Of a stretch of DNA of 64,000 nucleotides, positions 10,276 through 20,845 are shown one piece after another (positions within the stretch are counted from its first letter, which is position 1; each line of letters starts with the position of its first letter). The stretch covers positions 123,501 through 187,500 of the forward strand of contig JAWQFJ010000517.1 of assembly GCA_034096865.1 (NCBI GenBank). The letters run 5' to 3'. Source of the stretch: Theodoxus fluviatilis (lineage: Eukaryota > Mollusca > Gastropoda > Cycloneritida > Neritidae). Both the position numbers and the translations under genes were made by a program. The notes beneath the pieces were generated by a model that did no database searches, had not been told where the DNA came from, and saw only the letters and a list, made by a program, of their open reading frames with translations.

Positions 10276-12752
10276 TTATTCCCCATTTATGTAGGGAGAC
10301 ATTATTCCCCATTTATGTAGGGAGACACTGTGGGTATTCCCCATTTATGTAGGGAGACATTATTCCCCATTTATGTAGGGAGACACTGTGGGTATTCCCC
10401 ATTTATGTAGGGAGACACTGTAGGTATTCCCTATTTATGTAGGGAGTCATTATTCCCCATTTATGTAGGGAGACATTATTCCTCATTTATGTAGGGAGAC
10501 ATTATTCCCCATTTATGTAGGGAGTCACTGTGGGTATTCCCCATTTATGTAGGGAGACATTATTCCCCATTTATGTAGGGAGTCACTGTGGGTATTCCCC
10601 ATTTATATAGGGAGTCACTGTGGGTATTCCCCATTTATATAGGGAGTCACTGTGGGTATTCCCCATTTATGTAGGGAGACACTGTGGGTATTCCCCATTT
10701 ATGTAGGGAGACACTGTGGGTATTCCCCATTTATGTAGGGAGACACTGTGGGTATTCCCCATTTATGTAGGGAGACATTATTCCCCATTTATGTAGGGAG
10801 ACACTGTGGGTATTCCCCATTTATGTAGGGAGACACTGTAGGTATTCCCTATTTATGTAGGGAGTCACTGTGGGTATTCCCCATTTATGTAGGGAGACAC
10901 TGTGGGTATTCCCCATTTATGTAGGGAGACACTGTGGGTATTCCCCATTTATGTAGGGAGACACTGTGGGTATTCCCCATTTATGTAGGGAGACATTATT
11001 CCCCATTTATGTAGGGAGACACTGTGGGTATTCCCCATTTATGTAGGGAGACACTGTAGGTATTCCCTATTTATGTAGGGAGACACTGTGGGTATTCCCC
11101 ATTTATGTAGGGAGACACTGTAGGTATTCCCTATTTATGTAGGGAGACACTGTAGGTATTCCCTATTTATGTAGGGAGACACTGTGGGTATTCCCCATTT
11201 ATGTAGGGAGACACTGTAGGTATTCCCTATTTATGTAGGGAGACACTGTAGGTATTCCCTATTTATGTAGGGAGACACTGTAGGTATTCCCTATTTATGT
11301 AGGGAGACACTGTAGGTATTCCCTATTTATGTAGGGAGACACTGTGGGTATTCCCCATTTATGTAGGGAGACACTGTGGGTATTCCCCATTTATGTAGGG
11401 AGACACTGTAGGTATTCCCTATTTATGTAGGGAGACACTGTGGGTATTCCCCATTTATGTAGGGAGACACTGTGGGTATTCCCTATTTATGTAGGGAGAC
11501 ACTGTAGGTATTCCCTATTTATGTAGGGAGACACTGTGGGTATTCCCCATTTATGTAGGGAGACACTGTGGGTATTCCCCATTTATGTAGGGAGACACTG
11601 TAGGTATTCCCTATTTATGTAGGGAGACACTGTGGGTATTCCCCATTTATGTAGGGAGACACTGTGGGTATTCCCCATTTATGTAGGGAGACACTGTGGG
11701 TATTCCCCATTTATGTAGGGAGACACTGTGGGTATTCCCCATTTATGTAGGGAGACATTATTCCCCATTTATGTAGGGAGACACTGTGGGTATTCCCCAT
11801 TTATGTAGGGAGACACTGTGGGTATTCCCCATTTATGTAGGGAGACATTATTCCCCATTTATGTAGGGAGACACTGTGGGTATTCCCCATTAATGTAGGG
11901 AGACACTGTGGGTATTCCCCATTTATGTAGGGAGACACTGTGGGTATTTCCCATTTATGTAGGGAGACACTGTGGGTATTCCCCATTTATATAGGGAGAC
12001 ATTATTCCCCATTTATGTAGGGAGACATTATTCCCCATTTATGTAGGGAGACACTGTGGGTATTCCCCATTTATGTAGGGAGTCACTGTGGGTATTCCCC
12101 ATTTATATAGGGAGTCACTGTGGGTATTCCCCATTTATGTAGGGAGACACTGTGGGTATTCCCCATTTATGTAGGGAGACACTGTGGGTATTCCCCATTT
12201 ATGTAGGGAGACACTGTGGGTATTCCCCATTTATGTAGGGAGACACTGTGGGTATTCCCCATTTATGTAGGGAGACACTGTGGGTATTCCCCATTTATGT
12301 AGGGAGACACTGTGGGTATTCCCCATTTATGTAGGGAGACACTGTGGGTATTCCCCATTTATGTAGGGAGACATTATTCCCCATTTATGTAGGGAGACAC
12401 TGTGGGTATTCCCCATTTATGTAGGGAGACACTGTGGGTATTCCCCATTTATGTAGGGAGACACTGTAGGTATCCCCCATGTATGTAGGGAGACACTGTG
12501 GGTATTCCCCATTTATGTAGGGAGACATTATTCCCCATTTATGTAGGGAGACACTGTGGGTATTCCCCATTTATGTAGGGAGACACTGTGGGTATTCCCC
12601 ATTTATGTAGGGAGACACTGTAGGTATTCCCTATTTATGCAGGGAGACACTGTGGGTATTCCCCATTTATGTAGGGAGACACTGTGGGTATTCCCCATTT
12701 ATGTAGGGAGACACTGTGGGTATTCCCCATTTATGTAGGGAGACACTGTGGG
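10276..12752. repeat. 32-bp satellite array in intron 4
   Basis: About 2.5 kb of a unit reading CCCCATTTATGTAGGGAGAC followed by ACTGTGGGTATT (32 bp), with 26-bp deletion variants (GAGACATTATTCCCC) and point variants (GTAGGTATTCCC). It lies wholly within intron 4 of the minus-strand gene. Both edges resemble parts of the dispersed repeat found at 28832-29022 and 32612-32758, which suggests that the array was seeded by that element. Confidence 0.95.
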
Positions 12753-12913
12753 TCTATTCTTACTCCCAACTCACATGGGGTTACATCAGATATTCACAGA
12801 AATGGACACCATCACTGCAATCACTTCAGAGGTATAGTTCCAATAATGACTCCTCAGTCAAATGCACATGATGACAGTCACCCACGTACACTGCCAGAGG
12901 GTACAGTCATTAC

Positions 12914-13201
12914 CTGACAAAACTTCCGATGCCACAGCCTGGTCTTCAGGAGGAGTATGGGGGGCTGGTCTCTCAGCTTCCGCAGCAGACACAGCAGCTG
13001 CGGGGTCACCACTGCCAGGCCGAGTGCAAACATGTGCCTCCTTCCCCTGCCTACAGAGCGCAGCACGCCCTGCACTTGGGGGGCAGACTGGATCCCCGCC
13101 CTGCAGCGTGGGTCCCGAGCCGAGGCCTGGCTGGAGCTCCCCATCTGCACTGCCAGACAGAGAGCCACTGGAAGGGGGGGCTCTGTAGCCAGACTGCCAC
13201 T
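12914..13201 (-). CDS. Unrecognised minus-strand gene, exon 4
   Basis: 288 bp (96 codons, residues 215-310), bounded by ATGGTTTCAG (ends 13202) and TCAG|GTAATG (donor at 12913). Both junctions are phase 1. Exon 3 supplies G before AG to make Glu, and this exon's final G joins AT of exon 5 to make Asp. The frame is Ser/Gly/Pro/Ala-rich with several Cys and no known domain. A second frame is also open, but it cannot join exon 5 without meeting a stop, which is why I chose this one. The polypyrimidine tract is weak. Confidence 0.6.
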
Positions 13202-13352
13202 CTGAAACCATGCCAACAGTACATGATAGCATTGATAAATTAATGAGTAAATTGATAAATAAATAGATAAATAAATGAAAAAAGAATGGATGCCACTTTG
13301 AGGTTATTTTTGTATGGCCTGAGCAATAAGGACTGGACCCCCCTAAAATTCA

Positions 13353-13614
13353 GCCCTTACTGTGGTAGTTGCGGCATAAGCCATGTGTTCAGGTCTGGGC
13401 CAAGTCCACCAGTTGCAACGTATGTCATGTGTGATGGGGGGGTAAAGGTTGTCTAATTTTCTCTTGGTTGTGATTGGTTTGGAAGCAGATTGTTTGCTTT
13501 CACTCTATGGAGGAAGAGTTTCTGCATGCCCATAGAAGCAGCTGGGGGTGGAGGTCATGAACTTTGCCCCTCAGAGTGATCATGCAGTCCTAGTTATGAC
13601 ACCATGGTAAGGGC
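13353..13614. mobile_element. piggyBac-like MITE
   Basis: A 262-bp stretch between GCCCTTACTGTGGTAGTTGC on the left and, reverse-complemented on the right, GCCCTTACCATGGTGTCATA. These match the ends of the element at 2006-4109, which also run CCCTTACTGTGGCGTCATAA on one side. The flanking tetramers are TTCA and TTTA, plausible decayed TTAA. There is no coding capacity, so this is a non-autonomous relative. Confidence 0.7.
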
Positions 13615-13639
13615 TTTAGAAACTAGTTGAGGTTACAGT

Positions 13640-13797
13640 ACTAACCCTATTTTTTTCTGCTGACCCTAACCTTTTTTTATTCAATCTGAAAAAAAGGAAT
13701 GAAAAAGAAAAAAGCTGAAGGTAAACAACAAACTGTGCAGTGCCCCATCTTCCCTGCCCTATGAGTACTCGGGGAATCCACTGTTTAAGGGGAGACA
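13640..13797 (+). repeat. Dispersed repeat family C, copy 1
   Basis: Shares an ordered series of words with four other places in the window: CCCTAACC near a T-run, GGTAAACAACAAACTGTG, then CCCATCTTCCCTGCCCTATG, then a CACTnTTTAAG end. The other copies are near 37500, 38590, 41770 and 43455. Non-coding; probably a MITE or SINE-like element. Confidence 0.65.
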
Positions 13798-14122
13798 GAA
13801 ATAAAAATGGTCAAAATGTCATTTTCTGGTGATTTTGACATATGAGCATTTTTTGTTGTTTCAACCCTCTGCAATGTAAAATTTTCCAAGTTTCTCTACT
13901 TAAAACATGCTAGAAAACATGTAAAAATGCATAAGAAGAACCTTACCACTCTCATAAGTTTCACTGGCACTATTGGAAATACATAGAAGATGGAAAAAGC
14001 AAGTTAAGTTTTCCAAAGGTTTCTTTTTTCACATTTTCTCATAAACTACTGTTTGTGGACTTGAAATTTATGCAGAAAATATTCGGAGCATTGTACAGAT
14101 CTGTAATTTTCAGGGTGTGTTC
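13798..14122 (+). repeat. Repeat family B, first segment of an interrupted copy
   Basis: Matches, in reverse complement, the copy at about 24540-25550: the stretch around AAAATGTCATTTTCTGGTGA here, and TTACAGATCTGTACAATGCT on the plus strand there. The copy here is broken by a piggyBac derivative at 14127 and resumes at 15691, 16860 and 21158. Confidence 0.8.
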
Positions 14123-14258
14123 TTAACCCATTACGACCTACAGTGCGTGATGAAAAAGCCTCCCTAAAACCTGAGGGTTTTTCTGGAAAAAAAATAAGTC
14201 GACATCCTTTATTCAAAAAATTATTTCTTCTCTTCCACACATCCTAGAAACAAGATCG

Positions 14259-14798
14259 AACAAGAAGGGCAAAGCCCTAACGACTCACATGCTTGACCTT
14301 GACCTTTACATGATCTTGACATTTACATGACCTTGACCTTCAGGTGACCTTCAAGGTCAAGGTCAAACAACTAAACCTAGCAATGACATCATACACTAAG
14401 AAATGCTTTACACATTTTTCCTACCAAAATACATGTGACCTTGACCCAAGGTCAAGGTCATCCAAGGTCATGCAACACAAAGCTGTTAATTCAAGACATA
14501 GGAAGCACAATGGCACTTTCTACCATGAGATATGGTCACTTTTAGTGGTTCACTACCCCATTTTGGTCACATTTCATAAGGGTCAAAGTGACCTTGACGA
14601 TATGTGACCAAATGTGTCTCATGATGAAAGTATAACATGTGCCCCACATAATTATTAAGTTTGAAACAGTTATCTTCCATAGTTCAGGGTCAAGGTCACT
14701 TCAAAATATGTATACAATCCAACTTTGAAGAGCTCCTGTGACCTTGACCTTGAAGCAAGGTCAACCAAACTGGTATCAAAGATAGGGCTTACTTTGCC
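14259..14798 (+). mobile_element. AAGGTCA-rich element, copy 1 (right end missing)
   Basis: Begins AACAAGAAGGGCAAAGCCC like the other copies and contains many AAGGTCA words in both orientations, often as the direct pair AAGGTCAAGGTCA. It stops being alignable near ACTTTGCC at 14798, so its right half is missing. It sits inside the piggyBac derivative 14127-15686. Short open frames in it (Val/Lys/Gln-rich) recur in each copy and are not convincing coding sequence. Confidence 0.85.
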
Positions 14799-14880
14799 GA
14801 AAATCATGGCGGAGGCATGGTCTAAAGTTCTCATACTTCCACTCTCAATGGAATCCTTCGAACTCCTCTTCGACATCCTA

Positions 14881-15024
14881 TTCCTCCAGAAACTCAAACC
14901 GCTCCTGCGACTGTTCTGCACCCAAACGATCGCTACAGTAGTCTCCCGAAAGTGCTTCGAACTCCTCATCTGAATCAGCTTCGATATCACTTCCTTCACG
15001 GATCGCTGCAGGATCATCAGCCAT
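14881..15024 (-). pseudogene. piggyBac transposase N-terminal fragment
   Basis: From ATG at 15022-15024 the minus strand reads MADDPAAIREGSDIEADSDE and continues through an acidic stretch to a TAG near 14881, after which the frame stays acidic (EEEFEGF) for a few more codons. Acidic DSDEEFE-type N-termini are typical of mollusc piggyBac transposases. The catalytic core is absent. It lies near the right end of the element at 14127-15686, the correct place for a transposase 5' end on the minus strand. Confidence 0.65.
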
Positions 15025-15690
15025 GTTGCGCGAGATCAGATCTCTCCACAAAAACGATCGTTTCTCCGCTTGTAATCATTCGATTTTCACTCCGTAAACG
15101 TGGGAAGGAAGTGTGTTTATTTGGCTACCCAGAATGCTTAGTATCTGCCATGTCATATCCGTGACTAATTTTAGGAAATGCGATGGAAGTATGCTCCACC
15201 AAATTTAATACCGATGTCCGACCAACAACTCGATTTCTTTTTTCAAAACTCAAGTGAAAAAATATCTTATTTCAGCTCCTACTTGCTCGATTTTTGATCT
15301 GTACGTGCTGAAAGAAAGCGGATAGATACACTAAGCTTTCCAGCATGCCTAGCATCTGTCATGTGATATCAATGACTAATTTTAGAACAGTGATCGGAGT
15401 GGAGTACTATCAAATGCCACGCAGGTTTTCGGCGACAAATAAACTTTTTTTCAAAACATAACGGATAAAAATGTATTTCTCCACTCCTACTAGCTCGATT
15501 TTCAATCTGTAAACGCTGAATGGAGGCATTTTGATTCTGCTATCAGCATGTCTAGCAGTAATCATGTGATATCAATAGTTATTTTAGTCTATGCGTTGGA
15601 GGCACACCACCGTCAAATGCGACGCGCGCGTCGCATCCAGTCTGAAAGGGAGATGTAACGTGAGCGTCGCATCCGGTCGGAAAGGGTTAA

Positions 15691-15769
15691 TGCATGTAGC
15701 AACATTTAGTCACATGGGTTTGAGATATTAGTAGCCCCTAGGACAGGAGCTATACAGTAATCAAGTTCT
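15691..15769 (+). repeat. Repeat family B, second segment
   Basis: TGCATGTAGCAACATTTAGT onward continues the repeat B copy across the piggyBac insertion. It matches the reverse complement of about 24765-24843 and breaks at CAAGTTCT, where the next element is inserted. Confidence 0.8.
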
Positions 15770-16859
15770 AACAAGAAGGGCAAAGCCCATATGACTCACA
15801 TTCATGACCTTGACCTTCAGGTGACCTTCAAGGTCAAACAACTAAACCTACCAATGACATCATACACTAAGAACCGCTGAACACATTTTTCCTACCAAAA
15901 TACATGTGACCTTGGGTCAAGGTCACCCAAGGTCATGCAACACAAAGCTGTTAATTCAAGACATAGGAAGCACAATGGTGCTTATTGGCACTTTCTACCA
16001 TGAGATATGGTCACTTTTAGTGGTTCACTACCCCATTTTGGTCACATTTCATAAGGGTCAAAGTGACCTTGATCTTGATGATATGTGACCAAATGTGTCT
16101 CATGATGAAAGTATAACATGTGTACTACAATGTTATGAAGTTTGGAAGAGTTATCTTTCATAGTTCAGGGTCAAGGTCACTTCAAAATATGCATACAATC
16201 CAACTTTAAAGACCTCCTGTGACCTTGACCTTGAAGCAAGGTCAAGTTACTGTGTATGTTTTTTGACGCCTTGTCATCCTAGACCATCATGCCAAATTGG
16301 GTGTTGATAGACTTAATAGTCTCTGAGAAAAATACAACGTTAAAGTTTTTTTACAGATTACAGGACGCCCGGACGGACGACACGGGTGACCTAGTATGAA
16401 AGTATAACATGTGTACTACAATGTTATGAAGTTTGGAAGAGTTATTTTAGATAGTTCAGGGTCAAGGTCACTTCAAAATATACACAATCCAACTTTAAAG
16501 AGCTCCTGTGACCTTGACGCAAGGTCAATCAAACTGGTATCAAAAGATAGAGATTACTTTGCCCTATATACCATATATAGGTGAGGTATCCGATCTCAAA
16601 AACTTCAGAGAAAATTGGGAAAATGTAAAAAATGGCTGTTTTTTAGACAACATTTACAGCCCCTGCGACCTTGACCTTGAAGTAAGGTCGTCACTATGCA
16701 TGTTTTTTGACGCCTTGTCATCATACACCATCATGCCAAATTGGGTGTTGATAGACTTAATAGTCTCCGAGAAAAATCCAACGTTAAAGTTTTTTTACGG
16801 ACGCCCAGACGCCCGACACGGGTGAGTACATATACTCACTTTTGCTTTGCATGTGAGTC
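15770..16859 (+). mobile_element. AAGGTCA-rich element, copy 2 (internally duplicated)
   Basis: Runs from AACAAGAAGGGCAAAGCCC to CTTTGCATGTGAGTC. The flanks (CAAGTTCT on the left, AAAAATGGAGATTC on the right) are contiguous in the repeat B copy at about 24760, so the insertion added no clear target duplication. An internal stretch starting ATGAAAGTATAACATGTGTA occurs twice (near 16105 and 16395), making this copy longer than the others. Near the left end GGGCAAAGCCC can form a hairpin. At the right end GACTCAC and GTGAGTC pair around the GCAAAAG region in less altered copies. Confidence 0.85.
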
Positions 16860-16898
16860 AAAAATGGAGATTCTTTCGCAGTTTCGAGTAAATAAAAA
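16860..16898 (+). repeat. Repeat family B, third segment
   Basis: AAAAATGGAGATTCTTTC to GAGTAAATAAA matches the reverse complement of about 24735-24772. It ends at the left boundary of the 4.2-kb composite element. Confidence 0.7.
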
Positions 16899-16954
16899 CC
16901 GCTGGCGCTGAACCTCCAGGTTTTCGTATATTTATTTTAAAAAAGAGATAAAAG

Positions 16955-17145
16955 AACGGGTTCGAACCCGCAACCTCTCGAGAAAAGAGGAGGAAAAAAC
17001 ACACACACACACAAACACAAAAAACCAGGTCGGGTTCGAACCCACAACCTCTCGAAAAAAGAGAGAAAAGAAAGTTTCAGTGCAGAATCGAACCTGGTCA
17101 TTCATGGCCAAGAGTGCAACGCTCTACCAGCTTAGCCATTTGAGA
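16955..17145 (-). repeat. tRNA-like / SINE-like cluster with three T-arm motifs
   Basis: On the minus strand, TGGCTAAGCTGG (17127-17138) matches the pol III A box and GGTTCGATTCT (17084-17094) resembles the B box. Two more T-arm-like words follow, GTGGGTTCGAACCC and GCGGGTTCGAACCC, each after CGAGAGGTT. The acceptor and anticodon stems do not pair properly, so I do not call a tRNA gene. A SINE head plus repeated T-arm tails is the simplest reading. Confidence 0.5.
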
Positions 17146-18190
17146 ATTGATATGACGGAGTGTTTGTAAAGCATTTATAACGTTCTTTTCCCTAAACCCC
17201 CTTGCAAGCTATCGGCCCAGGAAACAATCGACCATATATTTTAAACATGATGGATAGGTTCAGGAAGCTCCTATTATGACATGTTTTGTTTTGCATTGGC
17301 TTGTCATAGACGCTGAATTAACACTCACACAGTCACACAGAGGAGGAGGTGTATTATATAGGTATGTGCGAGAAAAAACGAAAGGTAAATGACACGAATG
17401 AAATGTAGTTCATTGAAAAGAGCATAAAAAGATCATTCCAATGGTATAAGTATGAACACTGTGGGTCAATTTGTTTAAAAGTTATGAATTTTAATTGAAT
17501 AAAATCCGGCTCTTTGTTTTACTATAAAGACAATAGAAAGCTGATTTTAGCGAGATTTCCGACAGAGTGACCTCCCAGTTTTCGCGTGTCTCTCCCGGAG
17601 CGCTTGTGCAAGATACACGTATGTATAGTGAGTGTTGTATCTATGCCACGTGCGTGAGGAATAAAGTTTAGTGTATAAATAGCAGAATGCAAGTGCGTGC
17701 AAGGGTTTTTATAGTATTTCTTGAAAGCGATATGTCTGTGAGAAACCGTTTGTTCCGTAGTTTGTAAACATGAACACTAATTAGCCGAGTGCGTGGAAAA
17801 GGGAGTGTAAACACTAAAAATATAACATGAAAATTCCCCCACTTAAAGCTGGGAAAAGGTTCCAGGTGTCAGTAAACTATATCTCTCCTAAAAGATCTAA
17901 ACACAATTTTCTCCATGGAAAAGCACGTCTCTAACAAGCTGGTCTTAATAAAGAAATAAACACCGGACGCATATTTATGATCTGCGCTCTGAGCAGCAGA
18001 TGATCGAGCAGCTAGCATACAGGCCTATATTATAATTATAATAATGATAGCTGCGATGGCATTTTGGATCTCCCATTAGAAAAAACGACTGGTGTCAATA
18101 GGTTAGAAAGCTTTTCCTCGCATAACTCTGAACACTGTGGTGTTTCTACCTGGAATTAGAATCGACGCTTTCATTCACTCATAGCTGAAA

Positions 18191-18295
18191 ATGAAGCGAC
18201 GACGGCACGGAGAAAACTGCGCTGCAATATCGTGTTCAAATGCCAGATACGGCTGTCGTGGAAAATCTTTTTTCCGCTTCCCCCGAGACGAGACA
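18191..18295 (+). pseudogene. THAP-domain fragment
   Basis: From ATG 18191 the frame reads a short basic start, then ENCAAISCSN (a C-x4-C pair), then GKSFFRFPRDE. This is the N-terminal half of a THAP zinc finger, a DNA-binding domain of P-element-type transposases and host regulators. The expected Trp and the second C-x2-H pair are missing from the rest of the frame, which ends at 18430, and no donor splice site is seen after RDE. It therefore looks truncated. It lies in the 4.2-kb composite element, which supports a transposase origin. Confidence 0.6.
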
Positions 18296-18363
18296 AGACC
18301 CAGCCTTGCACGAGCAATGAGGATAGTTGATCTTCTGCTTAACAGCGTCAAGATGGATATAAA

Positions 18364-18800
18364 TTATCGATGTGGTGTTTCATTTTTTCGCACTGATCTG
18401 AAGCACCGAGCTGTCACCTCCACCGTGTAATCCTCTTGCCCATAGATCTTAATTTCGTCTAAATAACATGAGTAATATTTATTCATACCCCTGTCTATCA
18501 CAGTCTGAGAAATCTTCTCACTGTCTGGCAAAAATGAGACACGAATGCTGTCCGGAATACAATGCAACGAGTTAAGTCTGCGTTCATTTGGAAGCCATTT
18601 TTGCGCCCGCATCTGTTACCACGAGAGATACAGCAAGACAGTGACGTGGCTGTGGAGTGGGTCGCCATTCCATGAATTGACTACTTGCATCGTACAAAAT
18701 CATTCTTTCTCCTTCTCCAATGTTCTCGAAATTATTCCTCCTGGCATAGATTCTATATGTGCACGTCCACGATATTGCCTAACACTATCAAAAACTGGGG
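18364..18800 (-). pseudogene. Decayed minus-strand coding relic, SWIM/YqaJ-type resemblance
   Basis: The minus strand has an open stretch (Met at 18612) ending EDYTVEVTARCFRSVRKNE then TPHR. A VTARCxRSxRKNExPH motif is, from memory, found just before the SWIM zinc finger in animal proteins that carry a YqaJ-type nuclease domain. Upstream in the same frame, QYRGRAHIES is readable but separated by two stops. The SWIM finger itself is not seen. The assignment rests on one motif and is tentative. Confidence 0.35.
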
Positions 18801-19969
18801 GGTCTGGGTAAAGACACTTGAATAAAACTATCTAACACAGTCAGCATGCATATATTTCAAATTTATATGGGTTCTTTAAATGTTTTTGTAATGTTATGAC
18901 CAATAGTTTTTATAGTTTTGCTTTGCAGAGATTCACAAAAAAATAATTAAACTCGTACGAAGCGGAAAAATGGCGCCGAAAAACGGGACATTTTGCGACG
19001 CCACTTTTGAATGCTTGTTATCTTGTGCAAATTCACCTTACAACGTATAGATTGTGTGAAATAATTCAAGTTCAATTATTAATTTAGTCATATTTCAGTG
19101 GAAAGTCGCCACAAAATAAAAACAGAGGTAGTTCTACCGAAATAAAAAAGACCTATGTGTACGTTACTCTCGTTTCTACCACCCTTGCTCAGAGGAAAAA
19201 AATCGAAGCCAAACATGTGTACATAAATGTGTTGAAGAGAAGGTTCAAATTACTTTTCCTTTCATTAGTTTACTCATACAACTGCATAGTTTTATTATTC
19301 TTTTGGTATTAACCAATTTCTTGGGACTATTTTGATGGTCAGCGTCGGTTGTTTCCCTGCGTTACTTACGAAAGGTATGCGTGTCCCAAACGTGTTGCTA
19401 TATTGTTCCGCACTCGAAACGGATACGAAGGAAGCTTTTGTCATCCCGCAGTAAATGAACACGTTTATAGAAGGATACGTCATAGCACTCACGATTTTTG
19501 ACCAATGAGAAGGCTCCGTTTCCTTCATTTCCTTCTGTTACGTACGAAAATTTGCTACACATGTGCGAAGCTTTCAGTTCGTTTGATCCGTTCGATCGAC
19601 CATCTTCATCCAATTTGGGTTAAGTAAGGCATTCTACATTAGTTTTTTATTAATACAATTCAATAGTTTCGTTCATGGGTCATGAATAAATACTTTATGA
19701 CTAGTTTTTATCAACGCCACTCTGGTTTTAGTTTCTGGTCATACTTACGAAACTCAATCGTCGCGGAGGAGCTTATCACATCGATTGATTTGGTCAGAAT
19801 CACATCATGTTTGTTTTCATAGAACTAATTTGATGTTCCCTCATGCTAGATATCAAAATAATACCTTTTATAATGATATACGCATGTGATCGTCTCGCTG
19901 GTTACAAAGAAACCAAACACAGGTATGTCCCGCCTAGTGTTAGGCAATATCGTGGACGTGCACATATAG
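18753..19969. repeat. 35-bp inverted repeat pair
   Basis: 18753-18787 begins CTATATGTGCACGTCCACGA and ends ...GCCTAACACTA. 19935-19969 is its exact reverse complement. Weaker similarity continues outside (CCTCCTGGCAT against AGGAGGATGG). The 1.15 kb between them has no convincing gene. One arm overlaps the coding relic at 18364-18800 (word QYRGRAH), so this may be two inverted copies of one coding fragment rather than true terminal repeats. Confidence 0.8.
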
Positions 19970-19984
19970 GATCCATCCTCCTTC

Positions 19985-20845
19985 AACAAGAAGGGCAAAG
20001 CCCATACGACTCACATGCTTGACCTTGACCTTTATATGACCTTGACCTTCAGGTGACCTTCAAGGTCAAGGTCAAACAACTAAACCTACCAATGACATCA
20101 TACACAAAGAAATGCTTTACACATTTTTCCTACCAAAATACATGTGACCTTGACCCAAGGTCAAGGTCATCCAAGGTCATGCAACACAAAGCTGTTAATT
20201 CAAGACATAGGAAGCACAATGGTGCTTATTGGCACTTTCTACCATGAGATATAGTCACTTTTAGTGGTTCACTACCCCATTTTGGTCACATTTCATAAGG
20301 GTCAAAGTGACCTTGACCTTGATGATATGTGACCAAATGTGTCTCATGATGAAAGTATAACATGTGCCCCACATAATTATTAAGTTTGAAACCGTTATCT
20401 TCCATAGTTCAGGGTCAAGGTCACTTCAAAATATGTATACAATCCAACTTTGAAGAGGTCCTGTGACCTTGACCTTGAAGCAAGGTCAACCAAACTGGTA
20501 TCAAAAGATAGGGCTTGCTTTGACCTATATACCACTTGTAGCTAAGGTCGCCATTCTCAATAACGTGGGAGAAAATTGGGAAAATGTGAAAAATGACTGT
20601 TTTTGAGACCACATTTATGGCTCCTGTGACCTTGACCTTGAAGCAAGGTCAAGTCACTATGTATGTTTTTTGAGGCCTTGTCATCATACACCATCATGCC
20701 ACATTTGGTGTTGATAGACTTAATAGTCTCCGAGAAAAATCCAACGTTTAAGTTTTTTACGGACGCCCGGACGCCCGGACGCCCGGACGGACGGACGGAC
20801 GACACGGCTCAGTACATAGACTCACTTTTGCTTCGCATGTGAGTC
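19985..20845 (+). mobile_element. AAGGTCA-rich element, copy 3 (full length)
   Basis: 861 bp from AACAAGAAGGGCAAAGCCC to CTTCGCATGTGAGTC. Near the right end is a stretch of CGGACGCC and GGACGGAC repeats. It carries several AAGGTCAAGGTCA pairs and single TCAAGGTCA words in both orientations. Both terminal hairpin-forming words are present (GGGC-AAA-GCCC on the left). It is nested in the 4.2-kb composite element and close to copy 4 on the opposite strand at 36567. Confidence 0.9.

Larger units (their letters stand above)
14127..15686 (-). mobile_element. Non-autonomous piggyBac derivative inserted in repeat B
   Basis: TTAA at 14123-14126 and 15687-15690 flank 1560 bp. The ends are CCCATTACGACC on the left and, reverse-complemented, CCCTTTCCGACC on the right. 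The paralogous repeat B copy near 24840 carries the uninterrupted site (reverse complement GTGTTCTTTATGCATGTAGC), while here the same words are split by TTAA, the element and TTAA, which shows directly that this is an insertion. The inside keeps only the start of a transposase (minus strand, 15024 downward), and its middle is replaced by a truncated copy of the AAGGTCA-rich element. Confidence 0.85.

Noticed and set aside
12878..13216. Alternative frame of exon 4 (Leu/Arg-rich)
   Set aside because: Open, but its phase at the donor leads to an early stop in exon 5, whereas the chosen frame joins both neighbours.
17081..17145. A functional tRNA gene on the minus strand
   Set aside because: A and B boxes are present, but acceptor and anticodon stems do not pair. 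Kept as a tRNA-like repeat.
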